Shown: positions 50,802 through 60,312, counted from the stretch's first letter. The stretch: 64,000 nt of DNA from Oscillospiraceae bacterium (GCA_017540945.1 JAFYAB010000037.1:38605-102604), one strand, 5' to 3'. Numbers and translations are program-made. Notes: generated from the sequence alone by a model not told the origin.

Positions 50802-51875
50802 ATGAGGCACCGGTTTTTGACCGATCCCGTAAAGAATCCCGCCCTGCGCAGGATCCTGCGGACCTGTGAGCTGCCGGAAACGGGAAATTACTACCATGAG
50901 GTTCTGACGCCCTTTCAGTTTACGCTGATGTCGATCCGCCCGGCGGAGCCCCGGCGCAATACGCTCACGATCCTGATTCCGGGCGCGTCAGTCCGGCTTC
51001 CTCCCCTGCCGCCGGAGCTCTCCGACGGGATGCCGGGGATGCATCACCACAATTGCTTTGAATTTACTTATGTGCTGGAGGGCAGCCTCTATCAGCTGGT
51101 AAACGGGAAGCAATTCTACTACCCTGCCGGCAGCTGCTGCCTGATGAATCGCAATACGCTCCACGCGGAGGAGGATACCACGGACTATACCTGTGTGTTT
51201 CTCTCTCTGACAGAGGAATTTGCGGACCGTCTGCGCTGCTTCGGAAGCGGTTTTCTCTTCCCGGACGAAGAGCTCGCCGCCCGAAATCCCATCTTCGATT
51301 TTATGGACGCCGTGCGAGGCGATGAGAAATCTGAGCACCGGGATTTTTTGGATTTTTTCCCCCGTATATCCGGCACGGAACAGGAAGCGCTGATCCACAG
51401 CATCCTGTCACAGATCGCAGAGACCTTGATCGACGCACCGGTCGGCGCCAGTTTCAGGCTTCTTGACCTGATGAGCAGACTGATCTCCCTGCTGTGCAAC
51501 AGGGATTACTTCCAGTATTCTCATGTGAGCGCGGATACCAATGTTGAAACCCTCTTGTTAGCCCGGATCGACAGAGTGCTCAGCCAATGTCACGGGAGAA
51601 TCAGCAATCGGGATCTGGCGGATCTGCTTCACTATAACGGCACCTATCTGGGAAGGATCGTGAAAAAACACACCGGAAAGTCTTTATTCGACTACTGCAT
51701 GGACTTTACCATGAACGCTGCGGCGGAGCAGCTCCGAAACAGCGATCAATCCATCATGGAAATCGCTTCCTCTTTGAGCTTTACAAACCTGACGCATTTC
51801 TACTCCATCTTCAAAAAGCATTTCGAAATGACGCCCGGCGAATATCGGGAGAGCAAGAAAACCGGAACCCCATAA
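50802..51875 (+). CDS. AraC-family transcriptional regulator with cupin sensor
   Basis: The 357-residue protein has an N-terminal cupin-like sensor (about 65-140, MHHHNCFEFTYVLEGSLYQLV) and two C-terminal AraC helix-turn-helix units (about 260-355, ISNRDLADLLHYNGTYLGRIVKKHTG and IMEIASSLSFTNLTHFYSIFKKHFEMTPGEY). Such regulators usually activate adjacent sugar-use genes. It is divergent from the galactanase operon and converges on the ABC transporter operon. GAGGAGG precedes the ATG. Confidence 0.92.
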   Translation: MRHRFLTDPVKNPALRRILRTCELPETGNYYHEVLTPFQFTLMSIRPAEPRRNTLTILIPGASVRLPPLPPELSDGMPGMHHHNCFEFTYVLEGSLYQLVNGKQFYYPAGSCCLMNRNTLHAEEDTTDYTCVFLSLTEEFADRLRCFGSGFLFPDEELAARNPIFDFMDAVRGDEKSEHRDFLDFFPRISGTEQEALIHSILSQIAETLIDAPVGASFRLLDLMSRLISLLCNRDYFQYSHVSADTNVETLLLARIDRVLSQCHGRISNRDLADLLHYNGTYLGRIVKKHTGKSLFDYCMDFTMNAAAEQLRNSDQSIMEIASSLSFTNLTHFYSIFKKHFEMTPGEYRESKKTGTP

Positions 51876-51891
51876 CTGGAGTTCCGGTTTT
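51858..51891. terminator. Terminator between araC-type and ABC transporter genes
   Basis: 11-bp stem AAAACCGGAAC with complement and a 12-base loop; its first arm overlaps the last codons of the regulator gene. T tracts on both sides. Confidence 0.8.
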
Positions 51892-51901
51892 CTGTTTCAG
51901 C

Positions 51902-53023
51902 TTAGTCGCAGAGCAGGTTCTTCTCGCTCTCAGGATCGAAGAAGTGCATGACCTTGCCTTCGAAGGTGATGTTCAGCGGTGCGCCGTAAACCATGCCCTT
52001 GCGCTGCTCGGTGGTCAGGCCAATGGTGGGAACACGGACGATCAGGCGGGTCTCGTCTTCGGTGTAGACGTGCAGATGGAGCTCGGAGCCCATCATTTCG
52101 TTGACCTCCAGGCGAGTGGGGATGCCTTGGCCTTCCTTGGCCAGGGTGATATGCTCGGGACGGACACCCAGCAGGATATCACGGCTGTCAATGCCGCGCT
52201 TTGCCAGCTCCTGGCCCTTCTCGCCGGTGACCTCGATCTTGACGCCGAACGGCGTGACAAAGTACTTGCCGTTCTCCTTGACCAGCTTAGTCTTGATGAT
52301 ATTCATCTTCGGGGCGCCGATGAACTCAGCAACGAAGAGGTTGTCGGGCATATCGAAGCACTCGGCGGGGCTGCCGACCTGCATGATGTAGCCGTCCTTC
52401 ATGATGACGATCCGGTCAGCCAGGGTCATAGCCTCGGTCTGGTCGTGGGTGACGTAAATGAAGGTGGTGTTCAGCTTCTGGCGGAGCAGAATGATCTCAG
52501 CACGCATCTGGTTACGAAGCTTGGCGTCCAGGTTGGACAGGGGCTCGTCCATCAGGAAGACTTTGGAGTCGCGGACCATGGCGCGGCCGATGGCAACACG
52601 CTGGCGCTGGCCGCCGGACAGAGCGCGGGGCTTACGCATCAGATACTCGGTGATGCCGAGGATCTCCGCCGCGTTGGTGACCTTCTCGTAGATCAGGTCC
52701 TCGGGCATCTTCTGGAGCCGGAGGGAGAAGGCGATGTTATCGTACACCGACATGTGGGGGTACAGGGCGTAGTTCTGGAAGACCATGGCGATGTTGCGGT
52801 CCTTGGGCTGGAGGTCGTTGACAACGACGCCGTCGATCTCGATGGTACCGGCGGAGATCTCCTCAAGGCCCGCGATCATACGCAGGGTGGTGGACTTGCC
52901 GCAGCCGGAGGGGCCGACGAAGACCACGAATTCCTTGTCCTTGATATCCAGGTCAAAGCCGTGAACGACCTCGACTTTATTGTCATAGATCTTCTTGACT
53001 TTCGTCAGTTTTACACTTGCCAT
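51902..53023 (-). CDS. Sugar ABC transporter ATP-binding protein (MalK/MsmK/UgpC type)
   Basis: The 373-residue ATPase has Walker A GPSGCGKST (about 38), Q loop FQNYALYPHM, signature LSGGQRQRVA (about 134), Walker B FLMDEPLSNLD and a C-terminal TOBE/MalK regulatory domain (from about 235). It energises import by the two permeases encoded upstream in the same operon. Unlike many Firmicutes, this ATPase is encoded with its transporter rather than being a shared orphan. Confidence 0.94.
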   Translation of the reverse strand: MASVKLTKVKKIYDNKVEVVHGFDLDIKDKEFVVFVGPSGCGKSTTLRMIAGLEEISAGTIEIDGVVVNDLQPKDRNIAMVFQNYALYPHMSVYDNIAFSLRLQKMPEDLIYEKVTNAAEILGITEYLMRKPRALSGGQRQRVAIGRAMVRDSKVFLMDEPLSNLDAKLRNQMRAEIILLRQKLNTTFIYVTHDQTEAMTLADRIVIMKDGYIMQVGSPAECFDMPDNLFVAEFIGAPKMNIIKTKLVKENGKYFVTPFGVKIEVTGEKGQELAKRGIDSRDILLGVRPEHITLAKEGQGIPTRLEVNEMMGSELHLHVYTEDETRLIVRVPTIGLTTEQRKGMVYGAPLNITFEGKVMHFFDPESEKNLLCD

Positions 53024-53058
53024 ATTATGATTCTCCTTTTTACAGCATGTACGCCGGA

Positions 53059-53955
53059 TCAGCCCTTGACGGCGCCGCCGGTGACACCCTCAACGTAGTA
53101 TTTCTGCAGGCACATGAACAGAACAGCCACGGGGATAGCGACCACAACACCGCCTGCGCAGAACATGGTGTAGTTGTTGTGGACCATGGTATCCGTTGCC
53201 AGCCAGGATTGGAGGCCGACGGCCACGTTCATTGCCTTGGGGATCATCTGGGAGACGTAACGCGCGAAAACGAAGTCGCCCCAGGGGCCCATGAAAGCGG
53301 TCAAAACGGTGTAGATAACGATGGGCTTTGCCAGAGGCAGGATGATCTTGTACAGAACCTGGGCACGGGTGGCGCCGTCCACGCGGGCAGCTTCGTCCAG
53401 GGACTTGGGAATGGTGTCGAAGAAGCCCTTGGAGACGTAGTAGCCCATGCCGGAGGAAGCCACATACACCAGAATCAGGCCGGGCACGGAGTTGCCGTAC
53501 TGACCGGACAGATGCAGGTCATCGAGCACTCGATAGAGGATGATCATAGCCAGCATGCCGGGGAACATACCGAGAATCAGCATGAACTTCATAAGGCCGG
53601 TACGCAGCTTGAAGCGGAAACGGGAGAGGGTGTAGGACATACACAGGACAATGATGGTTTGGACGACAGCAACGACCAGCGCCATAATGAAGGTGTTGAG
53701 ATACCACTTGGGGAAGTTGGTCGTCAGCAGTCTCTTGTAGTTATCCAAACCCCATTTCTCGGGGAGCACATAGCCCACCTGGCCGGTGCTTTCAACACGG
53801 AAGGACTGGAGCACGATGCAGACGAAGGGAATCAGCCAGATGATGCTCATGACGATCAGGAGCACGTAAATGATCGTGTTGCTGATCCGAGCGGAGGCTT
53901 TCAGGCCCATATGCTGCTTCATAACAGCCTGGGCTTCATCACGTTGTTTACTCAT
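53059..53955 (-). CDS. Sugar ABC transporter permease (MalG type)
   Basis: The 298-residue protein has six transmembrane helices and the EAA loop EAARVDGATRAQVLYKIILP (about 195-215) that docks on the ATPase, with the MalG-type C-terminus ending in YVEGVTGGAVKG. Its start overlaps the MalF-type stop as ATGA. CUT1 family importers take malto- or galacto-oligosaccharides. Confidence 0.93.
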   Translation of the reverse strand: MSKQRDEAQAVMKQHMGLKASARISNTIIYVLLIVMSIIWLIPFVCIVLQSFRVESTGQVGYVLPEKWGLDNYKRLLTTNFPKWYLNTFIMALVVAVVQTIIVLCMSYTLSRFRFKLRTGLMKFMLILGMFPGMLAMIILYRVLDDLHLSGQYGNSVPGLILVYVASSGMGYYVSKGFFDTIPKSLDEAARVDGATRAQVLYKIILPLAKPIVIYTVLTAFMGPWGDFVFARYVSQMIPKAMNVAVGLQSWLATDTMVHNNYTMFCAGGVVVAIPVAVLFMCLQKYYVEGVTGGAVKG

Positions 53956-55493
53956 TGGAAGTCCTCCTCATTCTTGACTGACGGCAGCAAGCCATAGACG
54001 ATCAGGGAGATCAACGCGACCACGATGAAGACCAGGATGCCGACGACGGAGGCCAGGTAATACTTGGATTCGCCGGAAGTGGTGATCTTGAAGAGCCAGG
54101 TGATCAGCAGGTCGGTATAGCCTACCGCGCCGGCTGCGCCGGAGATGGCCGGATTGGAATTCGTGGGGCCGCCGCCGGTGAGCAGGTAGATAACGTTGAA
54201 GTTGTTCATGTTGCCGGTAAAGCTCGTCAGCAGGTACGGGCCGGTGATGAACAGCATGTAGGGCAGGGTGATCTTGGAGAACTGCTTCCAGCCGCTGGCG
54301 CCGTCGATCTTGGAGGACTCGTAGAGGTCGGCGGGGATGTTCATCAAAATACCGGTGGCGATCAGCATCAGATACGGGATACCGATCCAGATATTGATCA
54401 CAATAACCATGATCCGGGCGAGCGTCGGGGTACCCCAGAAGTCAATTGCTTTGGATATGATCCCCAACGATTTCAACGCGCCGTTGACGAGTCCGTTTAC
54501 TGCGAACAGCTTTGATACATACAACAGGGAGATAAACTGCGGAATGGCGATGGTCAAAATCAGGATCGTACGCCACAGCTTCTTCAGCTTGATTCCCTTC
54601 TTGTTGATCATCATAGCCACAAACACGCCCAGGAAGTAGTTGGTGAAGGTGGCAAAGAAGGCCCAGATCAGGGTCCAGAGCAGGATCTCACCGAAAGCCG
54701 CGGAGTAGTTGACGCCGTTGACCTCGCCCGCAAAGATCGTCTTGAAGTTTTCGAAGCCGACCCATGTGAACAAGGCGTTGTTGTAGCCGTCGTTTTTGGC
54801 GGCGTTATAGTTGGTGAAGGCAACCAGGATCATAAAGATGATCGGCATGACCGTAAAAACCAGAATGCCCGTCAGAGGCAGGGCCAGCAGGGTCTTGTGG
54901 AAGTTGTCGTCCACCATGGAGCGGAGGTCTTCCTTGCCGCTCCGGAGGGGCTTGCCGGACTTGAGGATCTCTTCCGCGATCTTGTTCTGCTTAATGTTGG
55001 CACGCCAGGTATAGATGAAGGCGATGACAAAGAAAATCGTCAAAACGCCGTAGAGCAGGATACGGAAGGAGTTGTCTTGGGGGGTCACGATGTACTGGTC
55101 CAGCACCTCGTCGTAGGTCTTGGTGGGACCCTGCAGACCCAGGGAGCCCAGCATCCGCAGATAATAAGCGCCGCCGCCAAAAATCATGTAGTACAGGAAA
55201 ACAAGCTCAAACAGGAGGAACAGCACGCCGCGAAGGATCTGTCCTCTTGTAATGTTGCCGAAGCCCATGATCACGTAGGAGATCTTGGTCTTCCAGTCAC
55301 CGTTTACAAAGGTGGTGACGATGTCCTTACATCCCCGACCAATGCCGAGGAAGAAGTTCTTAAAGAAGCGGCCGATGCCAAGGAAGCCGTTGCCGATTTT
55401 CTTGGGAATCGCCTTGAAGAAGCTCAATAGGCGGAACAGGAACTTTTTTCCTTTTGAGAGCTTCAAGTACTCCATTTCATCTTGAATATTCAT
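53952..55493 (-). CDS. Sugar ABC transporter permease (MalF type), long
   Basis: The 513-residue protein is longer than the usual 290-residue CUT1 permease: an extra N-terminal region (about 1-200) with charged and amphipathic helices and two to three added membrane helices precedes the six-helix core, as in MalF. The EAA loop SSKIDGASGWKQFSKITLP is at about 405-425. It pairs with the MalG-type permease, translationally coupled. Confidence 0.92.
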   Translation of the reverse strand: MNIQDEMEYLKLSKGKKFLFRLLSFFKAIPKKIGNGFLGIGRFFKNFFLGIGRGCKDIVTTFVNGDWKTKISYVIMGFGNITRGQILRGVLFLLFELVFLYYMIFGGGAYYLRMLGSLGLQGPTKTYDEVLDQYIVTPQDNSFRILLYGVLTIFFVIAFIYTWRANIKQNKIAEEILKSGKPLRSGKEDLRSMVDDNFHKTLLALPLTGILVFTVMPIIFMILVAFTNYNAAKNDGYNNALFTWVGFENFKTIFAGEVNGVNYSAAFGEILLWTLIWAFFATFTNYFLGVFVAMMINKKGIKLKKLWRTILILTIAIPQFISLLYVSKLFAVNGLVNGALKSLGIISKAIDFWGTPTLARIMVIVINIWIGIPYLMLIATGILMNIPADLYESSKIDGASGWKQFSKITLPYMLFITGPYLLTSFTGNMNNFNVIYLLTGGGPTNSNPAISGAAGAVGYTDLLITWLFKITTSGESKYYLASVVGILVFIVVALISLIVYGLLPSVKNEEDFQ

Positions 55494-55510
55494 ACTTCGC
55501 CCCTTTTACT

Positions 55511-55550
55511 AAAAAGTTGGTTGGAGCCAAGCGAACTTGACTCCAACCAA
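55511..55550 (-). terminator. Intra-operon terminator between binding protein and permease genes
   Basis: 10-bp stem TTGGTTGGAG/CTCCAACCAA plus inner pairs, followed by T5 on the minus strand. It would let the binding protein be made in excess of the permeases. Confidence 0.75.
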
Positions 55551-55627
55551 GTATTTTGCATCATTTCGGTTGCGCCAAAGTTCAGTATTTCACTATTTCA
55601 CTTTGGGAGCTTGCGGATTACCGCGGT

Positions 55628-57187
55628 TTAGCCGGCGGGCTCCAGGGTAACAGTGCCGGCCTCGGGATCGAGCACGACCACATAGGTGCCGTCGGCCTCA
55701 ACCTTGACGTTGTCGGCGGGGAAGTTGACGTCCCAGGAAGCGCCCTGGCGGCACTTCAGCTCGTCGCCGGCCTTCAGCTCGAGAGGCTCGGACTTGAACA
55801 GGTTTCCGTCGGCTTTCATGGGGAAGTCGGTGTCCCAGCTGGTGCCGCAGATTCCGCCGATGACGCCCCAAGCGTTCTTGTCTTCCTCGGACATGGTGAA
55901 CAGCGCGTTGATTTTGTTGTAGTAGTTCTCCAGAGCGGTCTTCAGACCAGCCTCGTCCTTGGCAGCCTTGACGTCGTCAGCGATGACCTTGGCGATGTCC
56001 CACCAGGAGCCATGGATCTGGCCCTGAGGCACGGAGTACTGGTTCTGCTGCAACAGAGCGGCCAGGCCGGGGTTGGACTGGACCTTCTCGTTCTTCTGCG
56101 CGTTCAGGTTGGCGGGACCCCAAGCCAGAGCGTCGAAGCGCTCCATCTGACGGGTCTCGTCGGTCAGGTACTGAGCCAGCTTGTGCAGAGCGGCCTGCTT
56201 GACAGCATCATCGCCCTGGGGCTTGACGCCCATCAGCTTGCAGCCGTTGAAGGAGCCCAGGTGGTACTCCTTGCCGTCGACCTCGAAGGAGGGCAGATCA
56301 GCAACACCCATGTTGTCGCCCAGGATGTCCTTGATGGCCTCGAAGGCCCAGGTGCCGGTGACAACGATCGCAGCGCCGTTGGCGAAAGCGTCAGCGGAGG
56401 AGGAGCTCAGGTTGCACTTGGAGTCAACCAGCTTCTTCATGCCCTTGACAGCGATCAGGCCCTTGTCGGAGTTGAAGTCGTCCCTGACAGACTCGAACTC
56501 GCCGTCGTCATTGGTCTTCCACTCGGAGACACAGCCGGCGCCGAAGAACCAGGAAGCCAGGTACCAGGCGGAGGTGTTGGTCTCGAAAGCGAAGAACTTG
56601 TCGGCCTTCTCGCAGTCCTCAATCAGCTTCTCCAGGGAGTCGACATCCGCATCGGGAATGACGCTCTTGTCGTAGTACATGAAGTAGCCGTTGTCGGAGG
56701 TCATGGGATAAGCGTAGAGGGTGTCGCCGGAGGTACCGGCAGCCACGACGACGGGGTCGTTGGCAGCCTTGACAGTCTCGGCAGCCTTGGCGCCCAGAGC
56801 GTTCAGCGCGTTGCCCTGAACCAGACGAGCGAACTGGTCCTGCGCGAAGCAGTACAGGTCACCGCCGGCCTGCACGTCAACCAGCATCTGGTCGGCAGCA
56901 GTAGCCTCAGAAACGGGATGCACGTCATACTCGAACTTGATGCCTTCGGTGTTCTCTTTGTTGAAGTTCTCGATCTGGGTCTTGGTCAGCTCGACAGCGT
57001 CCTCGCCGGTCCACACGGTGATCTTGTAGGTGCCGGCCAGCTGGCCGCCGGAGCTGGAGCCAGTGTCAACGGGAGCTTCGCCGCTTGCCTTGGTCTCGTT
57101 GCCGGGTTTATCCGTGCCGGAGCAAGCAACCAGCGCGAAAACCATAATCACGGCAAGCAGCAGCGCGAAAATTCTCTTGGTCTTCAT
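55628..57187 (-). CDS. Sugar-binding lipoprotein (MalE type) with SusE/SusF-like C-terminal domain
   Basis: The 519-residue protein has a lipoprotein signal (lipobox ALVAC, Cys22), a low-complexity Ser/Gly linker and a type I sugar-binding fold (about 55-430; TYKITVWTGEDAVELTK start, AYPMTSDNGYFMYYDKS). An extra C-terminal module (about 435-519) has the WGVIGG...SWDTDFPM and KAGDELKCRQGASWDVNF pattern of SusE/SusF-type starch-binding domains. That tail and the nearby amylase favour maltodextrin, but the neighbouring galactanases keep galacto-oligosaccharides possible. The gene has its own strong promoter. Confidence 0.88.
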   Translation of the reverse strand: MKTKRIFALLLAVIMVFALVACSGTDKPGNETKASGEAPVDTGSSSGGQLAGTYKITVWTGEDAVELTKTQIENFNKENTEGIKFEYDVHPVSEATAADQMLVDVQAGGDLYCFAQDQFARLVQGNALNALGAKAAETVKAANDPVVVAAGTSGDTLYAYPMTSDNGYFMYYDKSVIPDADVDSLEKLIEDCEKADKFFAFETNTSAWYLASWFFGAGCVSEWKTNDDGEFESVRDDFNSDKGLIAVKGMKKLVDSKCNLSSSSADAFANGAAIVVTGTWAFEAIKDILGDNMGVADLPSFEVDGKEYHLGSFNGCKLMGVKPQGDDAVKQAALHKLAQYLTDETRQMERFDALAWGPANLNAQKNEKVQSNPGLAALLQQNQYSVPQGQIHGSWWDIAKVIADDVKAAKDEAGLKTALENYYNKINALFTMSEEDKNAWGVIGGICGTSWDTDFPMKADGNLFKSEPLELKAGDELKCRQGASWDVNFPADNVKVEADGTYVVVLDPEAGTVTLEPAG

Positions 57188-57276
57188 GATTTTTCCTCCT
57201 ATGTAATATAGATTTGTTTCTCCGCTCCTGCGGAGGGGATAACGTAATCATGGTGTTGCCCATAATTATTAACTAC

Positions 57277-57305
57277 ATTATACTACGCTTTTTCTTGAAT
57301 GTAAA
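57277..57305 (-). promoter_or_regulatory. Promoter of the sugar ABC transporter operon
   Basis: TTTACA, 17-base spacer, TATAAT on the minus strand; leader of about 85 bases with a CTCCGC/GCGGAG hairpin. Confidence 0.75.
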
Positions 57306-57386
57306 TCCTTTTTTAATACTTTTTTCACATTTTTCTTGATTATATTATGAATAATGGATCATTTTTATTTGGAGCGGGCGAAAAAA

Positions 57387-57962
57387 TCATCTAATCTGCA
57401 TAAAGCGCATAGCAATTTCCCATGCTGCGTTGTCCACGGCGTCCGGCAGAGAGGCCAGGTGAACGCTTTTTGCGTCGAACACGATATAATAGGCGTCCGT
57501 CTCCGGATTCGGTACGGGCGTGTACTGAATATATTCCATGGCAGGCCCTTTCTGGGTGGCGGGGTCAAAGACCCGAATCCCACAGGTGACGCCTTCCCAG
57601 ACGAAAGGCTCCATACCCGCCGGGACCGTGATGGGCGCGACCCGGTCGGCAGCGTCGGTCAGCATGGCGCGTAAATCTGTCTCACGCACCACATAAAAGT
57701 CGCCGTCCCTGGTGGAGCCGAAGAGATCATAGGAGGCGCTGCGGGCCCGGATCATCTCGATCCCCTCGGGAAAGCCCTGTTCCTCCATATACAGCGTGAG
57801 CCCCCGGTCGTCCGCCTCATAGGCGCCTGTATAGAAAACCACCTTTTTCTCTCTCGGACGGTCTCCGACCCGGGAAAAGACAAAGCTCCAGAAGAAGGTC
57901 AGCAGCATGGCCCAGATCACATAACGGTGAAGCTGAGAAACAATATTCTTTAATACTCTCAT
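57387..57962 (-). CDS. Membrane-anchored protein, unknown function
   Basis: The 191-residue protein has one N-terminal membrane helix (about 13-32), then a soluble domain with KKVVFYTGAYEADDRG and a later hydrophobic beta pattern. I do not recognise a family. Its start overlaps the stop of the next upstream gene (ATGA), so the two membrane proteins are made together. The pair is divergent from the alpha-amylase gene, with overlapping promoter regions. Confidence 0.65.
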   Translation of the reverse strand: MRVLKNIVSQLHRYVIWAMLLTFFWSFVFSRVGDRPREKKVVFYTGAYEADDRGLTLYMEEQGFPEGIEMIRARSASYDLFGSTRDGDFYVVRETDLRAMLTDAADRVAPITVPAGMEPFVWEGVTCGIRVFDPATQKGPAMEYIQYTPVPNPETDAYYIVFDAKSVHLASLPDAVDNAAWEIAMRFMQIR

Positions 57963-58456
57963 GACGACAGCACCTCATAGGCAACGATATAGCCATGGAC
58001 CACATAGAGCCGCAGCAGCTCCCCCGCGTGAGGCAGCTCAAAGGCCCTGTTGATCAGGATGTTGAGATTCTCAACTCCCTTTGGCGTATCGACGCGGACC
58101 TTGCGCAGGGAGACGCTGTTGCGAATCTGAACCTTGAGTTTCAGCAGCGTTACCTTCCCCGTTACGGTCTCCCGGGGCTCCCCTTCCAGATTTGCGATAT
58201 GGGCCAGCTCCCGTTTTCCGTCCCGAACCACAAAGGTCCCGAAATAGAGGATGATCCAGGCGGCAGGAACGCTGACGCAGATGCAGGTCAGCAGCAATCG
58301 GTAAATATTTCTGGTGTTGACGCGTGTATTCAGATATATGCATACGCCCAACACCGTCAAAGCCAGGATCCAAAGCAGGCGTTTCACAATCAGGCAGCGC
58401 TTTTCCAGCCGTGCGACCCGCTCCGGCTCATAGAGCTCGACAATCTTTTGTTGCAT
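57959..58456 (-). CDS. Two-helix membrane protein, unknown function
   Basis: The 165-residue protein from ATG 58456 (preceded by GGAGGGGAGA) has a charged N-terminal helix, two membrane helices (about 25-45 and 52-75), and a basic beta-rich cytosolic or external domain to the end. No family recognised. The frame is open further upstream but the ribosome site and promoter fix the start. It is coupled to the 191-residue gene. Confidence 0.65.
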   Translation of the reverse strand: MQQKIVELYEPERVARLEKRCLIVKRLLWILALTVLGVCIYLNTRVNTRNIYRLLLTCICVSVPAAWIILYFGTFVVRDGKRELAHIANLEGEPRETVTGKVTLLKLKVQIRNSVSLRKVRVDTPKGVENLNILINRAFELPHAGELLRLYVVHGYIVAYEVLSS

Positions 58457-58540
58457 TCTCTCCCCTCCTGCCATTTGATGACCGGTATTTGTCGAATTCA
58501 TATCGTAGGGAATGACAATTCCGGATCGTTCACTACGACG

Positions 58541-58569
58541 ATTATAACACCGCGGGAAATTGTTTTCAA
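58541..58569 (-). promoter_or_regulatory. Promoter of the two membrane-protein genes
   Basis: TTGAAA, 17-base spacer, TATAAT on the minus strand; only 12 bases from the divergent amylase promoter. Confidence 0.75.
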
Positions 58570-58581
58570 TCCAAAAACGGC

Positions 58582-58610
58582 TTGACATCCGATTTTTTAT
58601 TCGCTAATAT
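58582..58610 (+). promoter_or_regulatory. Promoter of the alpha-amylase
   Basis: TTGACA, 17-base spacer, TAATAT, 32 bases before the start codon. Confidence 0.8.
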
Positions 58611-58641
58611 GGAAGTATCAAAGAAAAGGAGGCATTGTGCC

Positions 58642-60312
58642 ATGAAACGAATTCTTGCTCTGACCCTGGCTCTTCTGATGCTTCTCTGCCTGTTTATGGG
58701 CTGCAAAGAAAAAGAGCCCGCCGCTTCAAACGGAGCGCCTTCCACAGGCGAACCCTCCACCACCGAATCGCAGGACCAGTCCGGCGAGCTGGCCGTCCCG
58801 GTTCCCGAGGGTGTGACGCCCTCGGAGGACAACGCCCGGGTCTTCTATGAGATTTTTGTTTGCTCCTTCTCCGACTCGAACGGCGACGGGGTCGGCGACA
58901 TTCGGGGCATCATCAACCGTATGGATTACCTCAACGACGGCAACGACGCCTCCGGAAAGAGCCTGGGCATTGAGGGTATCTGGCTGACCCCCATTTTCCG
59001 CTCCCCTTCCTATCATAAATATGACGTCACCAACTTCACCGAGGTGGACAGTGATTTCGGCAGCACAGAGGACGTCCGGGAACTGGCGGAGCTCTGTCAT
59101 CAGCGGAACGTGAAGCTGATCCTGGACCTGCCCATCAACCACACCAGCAAAAACAACCAATGGTTCGTGAACTTTACAAAAGCCCATAAGGACGCCAATC
59201 CCGACGATCCCTATTATGACTTCTACAGCTATTACACCGAGGGCGAATCCGCTCCCGGCGGACGGTCCTTCCACAAGCTTTCCGGCACCGATATCTACTA
59301 CGAGGGCAACTTCTGGTCCGAAATGCCGGAGCTGAACTTTGACAACGAAGCCGTGCGGCAGGCAGTGCTGGATGTGGCAAAGTTCTGGCTGGATTTGGGC
59401 GTGGACGGCTTCCGCTTCGACGCGGCCAAGTACATCTACTTCGGTGACCACGCCGCCAGCGTGGACTTCTGGAACTGGTATCTGGGCGAGCTCCGGGCCA
59501 TCAAGCCGGACCTCTATACCGTGGCGGAGGTCTGGGACGGAGACGGCATCACCGCCCGTTACTATCCAGCCATGAACTGCTTCAACTTCACCACCGCCCA
59601 GACCGAGGGTCTGATCGCCAAAACCGGACAGGGCGGCGACGCCAACCGCTTCACCGCCTATGTGGACAAGTATCTGGACAGCATCGCCAACACCAACCCC
59701 GACGCCATGTATGTCCCCTTCATCGCCAACCACGACACGGACCGCACAGCGGGCTATCTCCCCTCTTACAGCGGACGGGCGCAGATGGCCGCCAACCTGC
59801 TGCTGCTCTGCCCCGGCTCCCCCTTTATCTATTACGGCGAGGAAATCGGCATGCGCGGCTCCCGTGGCAGCGCCAACACCGACTCCAACCGGCGGCTGCG
59901 CATGGTCTGGGGCGACGACGACACCATCAAGGATCCCGAAGGCTCTACCTATGATCCGGACAACCGGGCGGACTCCCCCGTCATTACCCAGATCGCCAAG
60001 GAAACCAGCCTCTACAATCACTACAAAAAAGTCATTCTTCTGCGAAAGGCCAATCCCGAGATCGCCCGGGGCGATTACAGCGCCCTGACGCTTACCGACA
60101 CGAAGGCAGGCGGTTTTATCTCCGAGTGGAACGGCAAGCGGGTCTGCGTGCTCCACAACCCCACCACCAAGTCCGTAACATTGGATCTGGCGTCGCTGAA
60201 CCTGAGCGAATTCACAACGGTCAGCGGCTTCGTGGGCATGGGCGAAGCGAAGCTTGAGGGCGCCAGCCTGACCCTGGGCGAGCAGACCTCCGTGGTGCTG
60301 CGGGCCGGTTAA
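58642..60312 (+). CDS. Secreted alpha-amylase family (GH13) lipoprotein
   Basis: The 556-residue protein has a lipoprotein signal (lipobox LFMGC, Cys20) and a Ser/Thr/Glu linker. The GH13 barrel starts at VFYEIFVCSFSDSNGDG (about 71), with LDLPINHTS (about 170), nucleophile Asp in GVDGFRFDAAKY (about 260), acid Glu in TVAEVWDGD (about 295) and FIANHDTDR (about 360). A small C-terminal beta domain follows. ATG 58642 has AAGGAGG upstream. It acts at the cell surface on starch or maltodextrin; the nearby MalEFGK-type importer would take up products. Confidence 0.93.
   Translation: MKRILALTLALLMLLCLFMGCKEKEPAASNGAPSTGEPSTTESQDQSGELAVPVPEGVTPSEDNARVFYEIFVCSFSDSNGDGVGDIRGIINRMDYLNDGNDASGKSLGIEGIWLTPIFRSPSYHKYDVTNFTEVDSDFGSTEDVRELAELCHQRNVKLILDLPINHTSKNNQWFVNFTKAHKDANPDDPYYDFYSYYTEGESAPGGRSFHKLSGTDIYYEGNFWSEMPELNFDNEAVRQAVLDVAKFWLDLGVDGFRFDAAKYIYFGDHAASVDFWNWYLGELRAIKPDLYTVAEVWDGDGITARYYPAMNCFNFTTAQTEGLIAKTGQGGDANRFTAYVDKYLDSIANTNPDAMYVPFIANHDTDRTAGYLPSYSGRAQMAANLLLLCPGSPFIYYGEEIGMRGSRGSANTDSNRRLRMVWGDDDTIKDPEGSTYDPDNRADSPVITQIAKETSLYNHYKKVILLRKANPEIARGDYSALTLTDTKAGGFISEWNGKRVCVLHNPTTKSVTLDLASLNLSEFTTVSGFVGMGEAKLEGASLTLGEQTSVVLRAG

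Noticed and set aside
57188..57276. Riboswitch in the leader of the sugar-binding protein gene
   Set aside because: Only one short hairpin is seen; it matches no riboswitch core I know.
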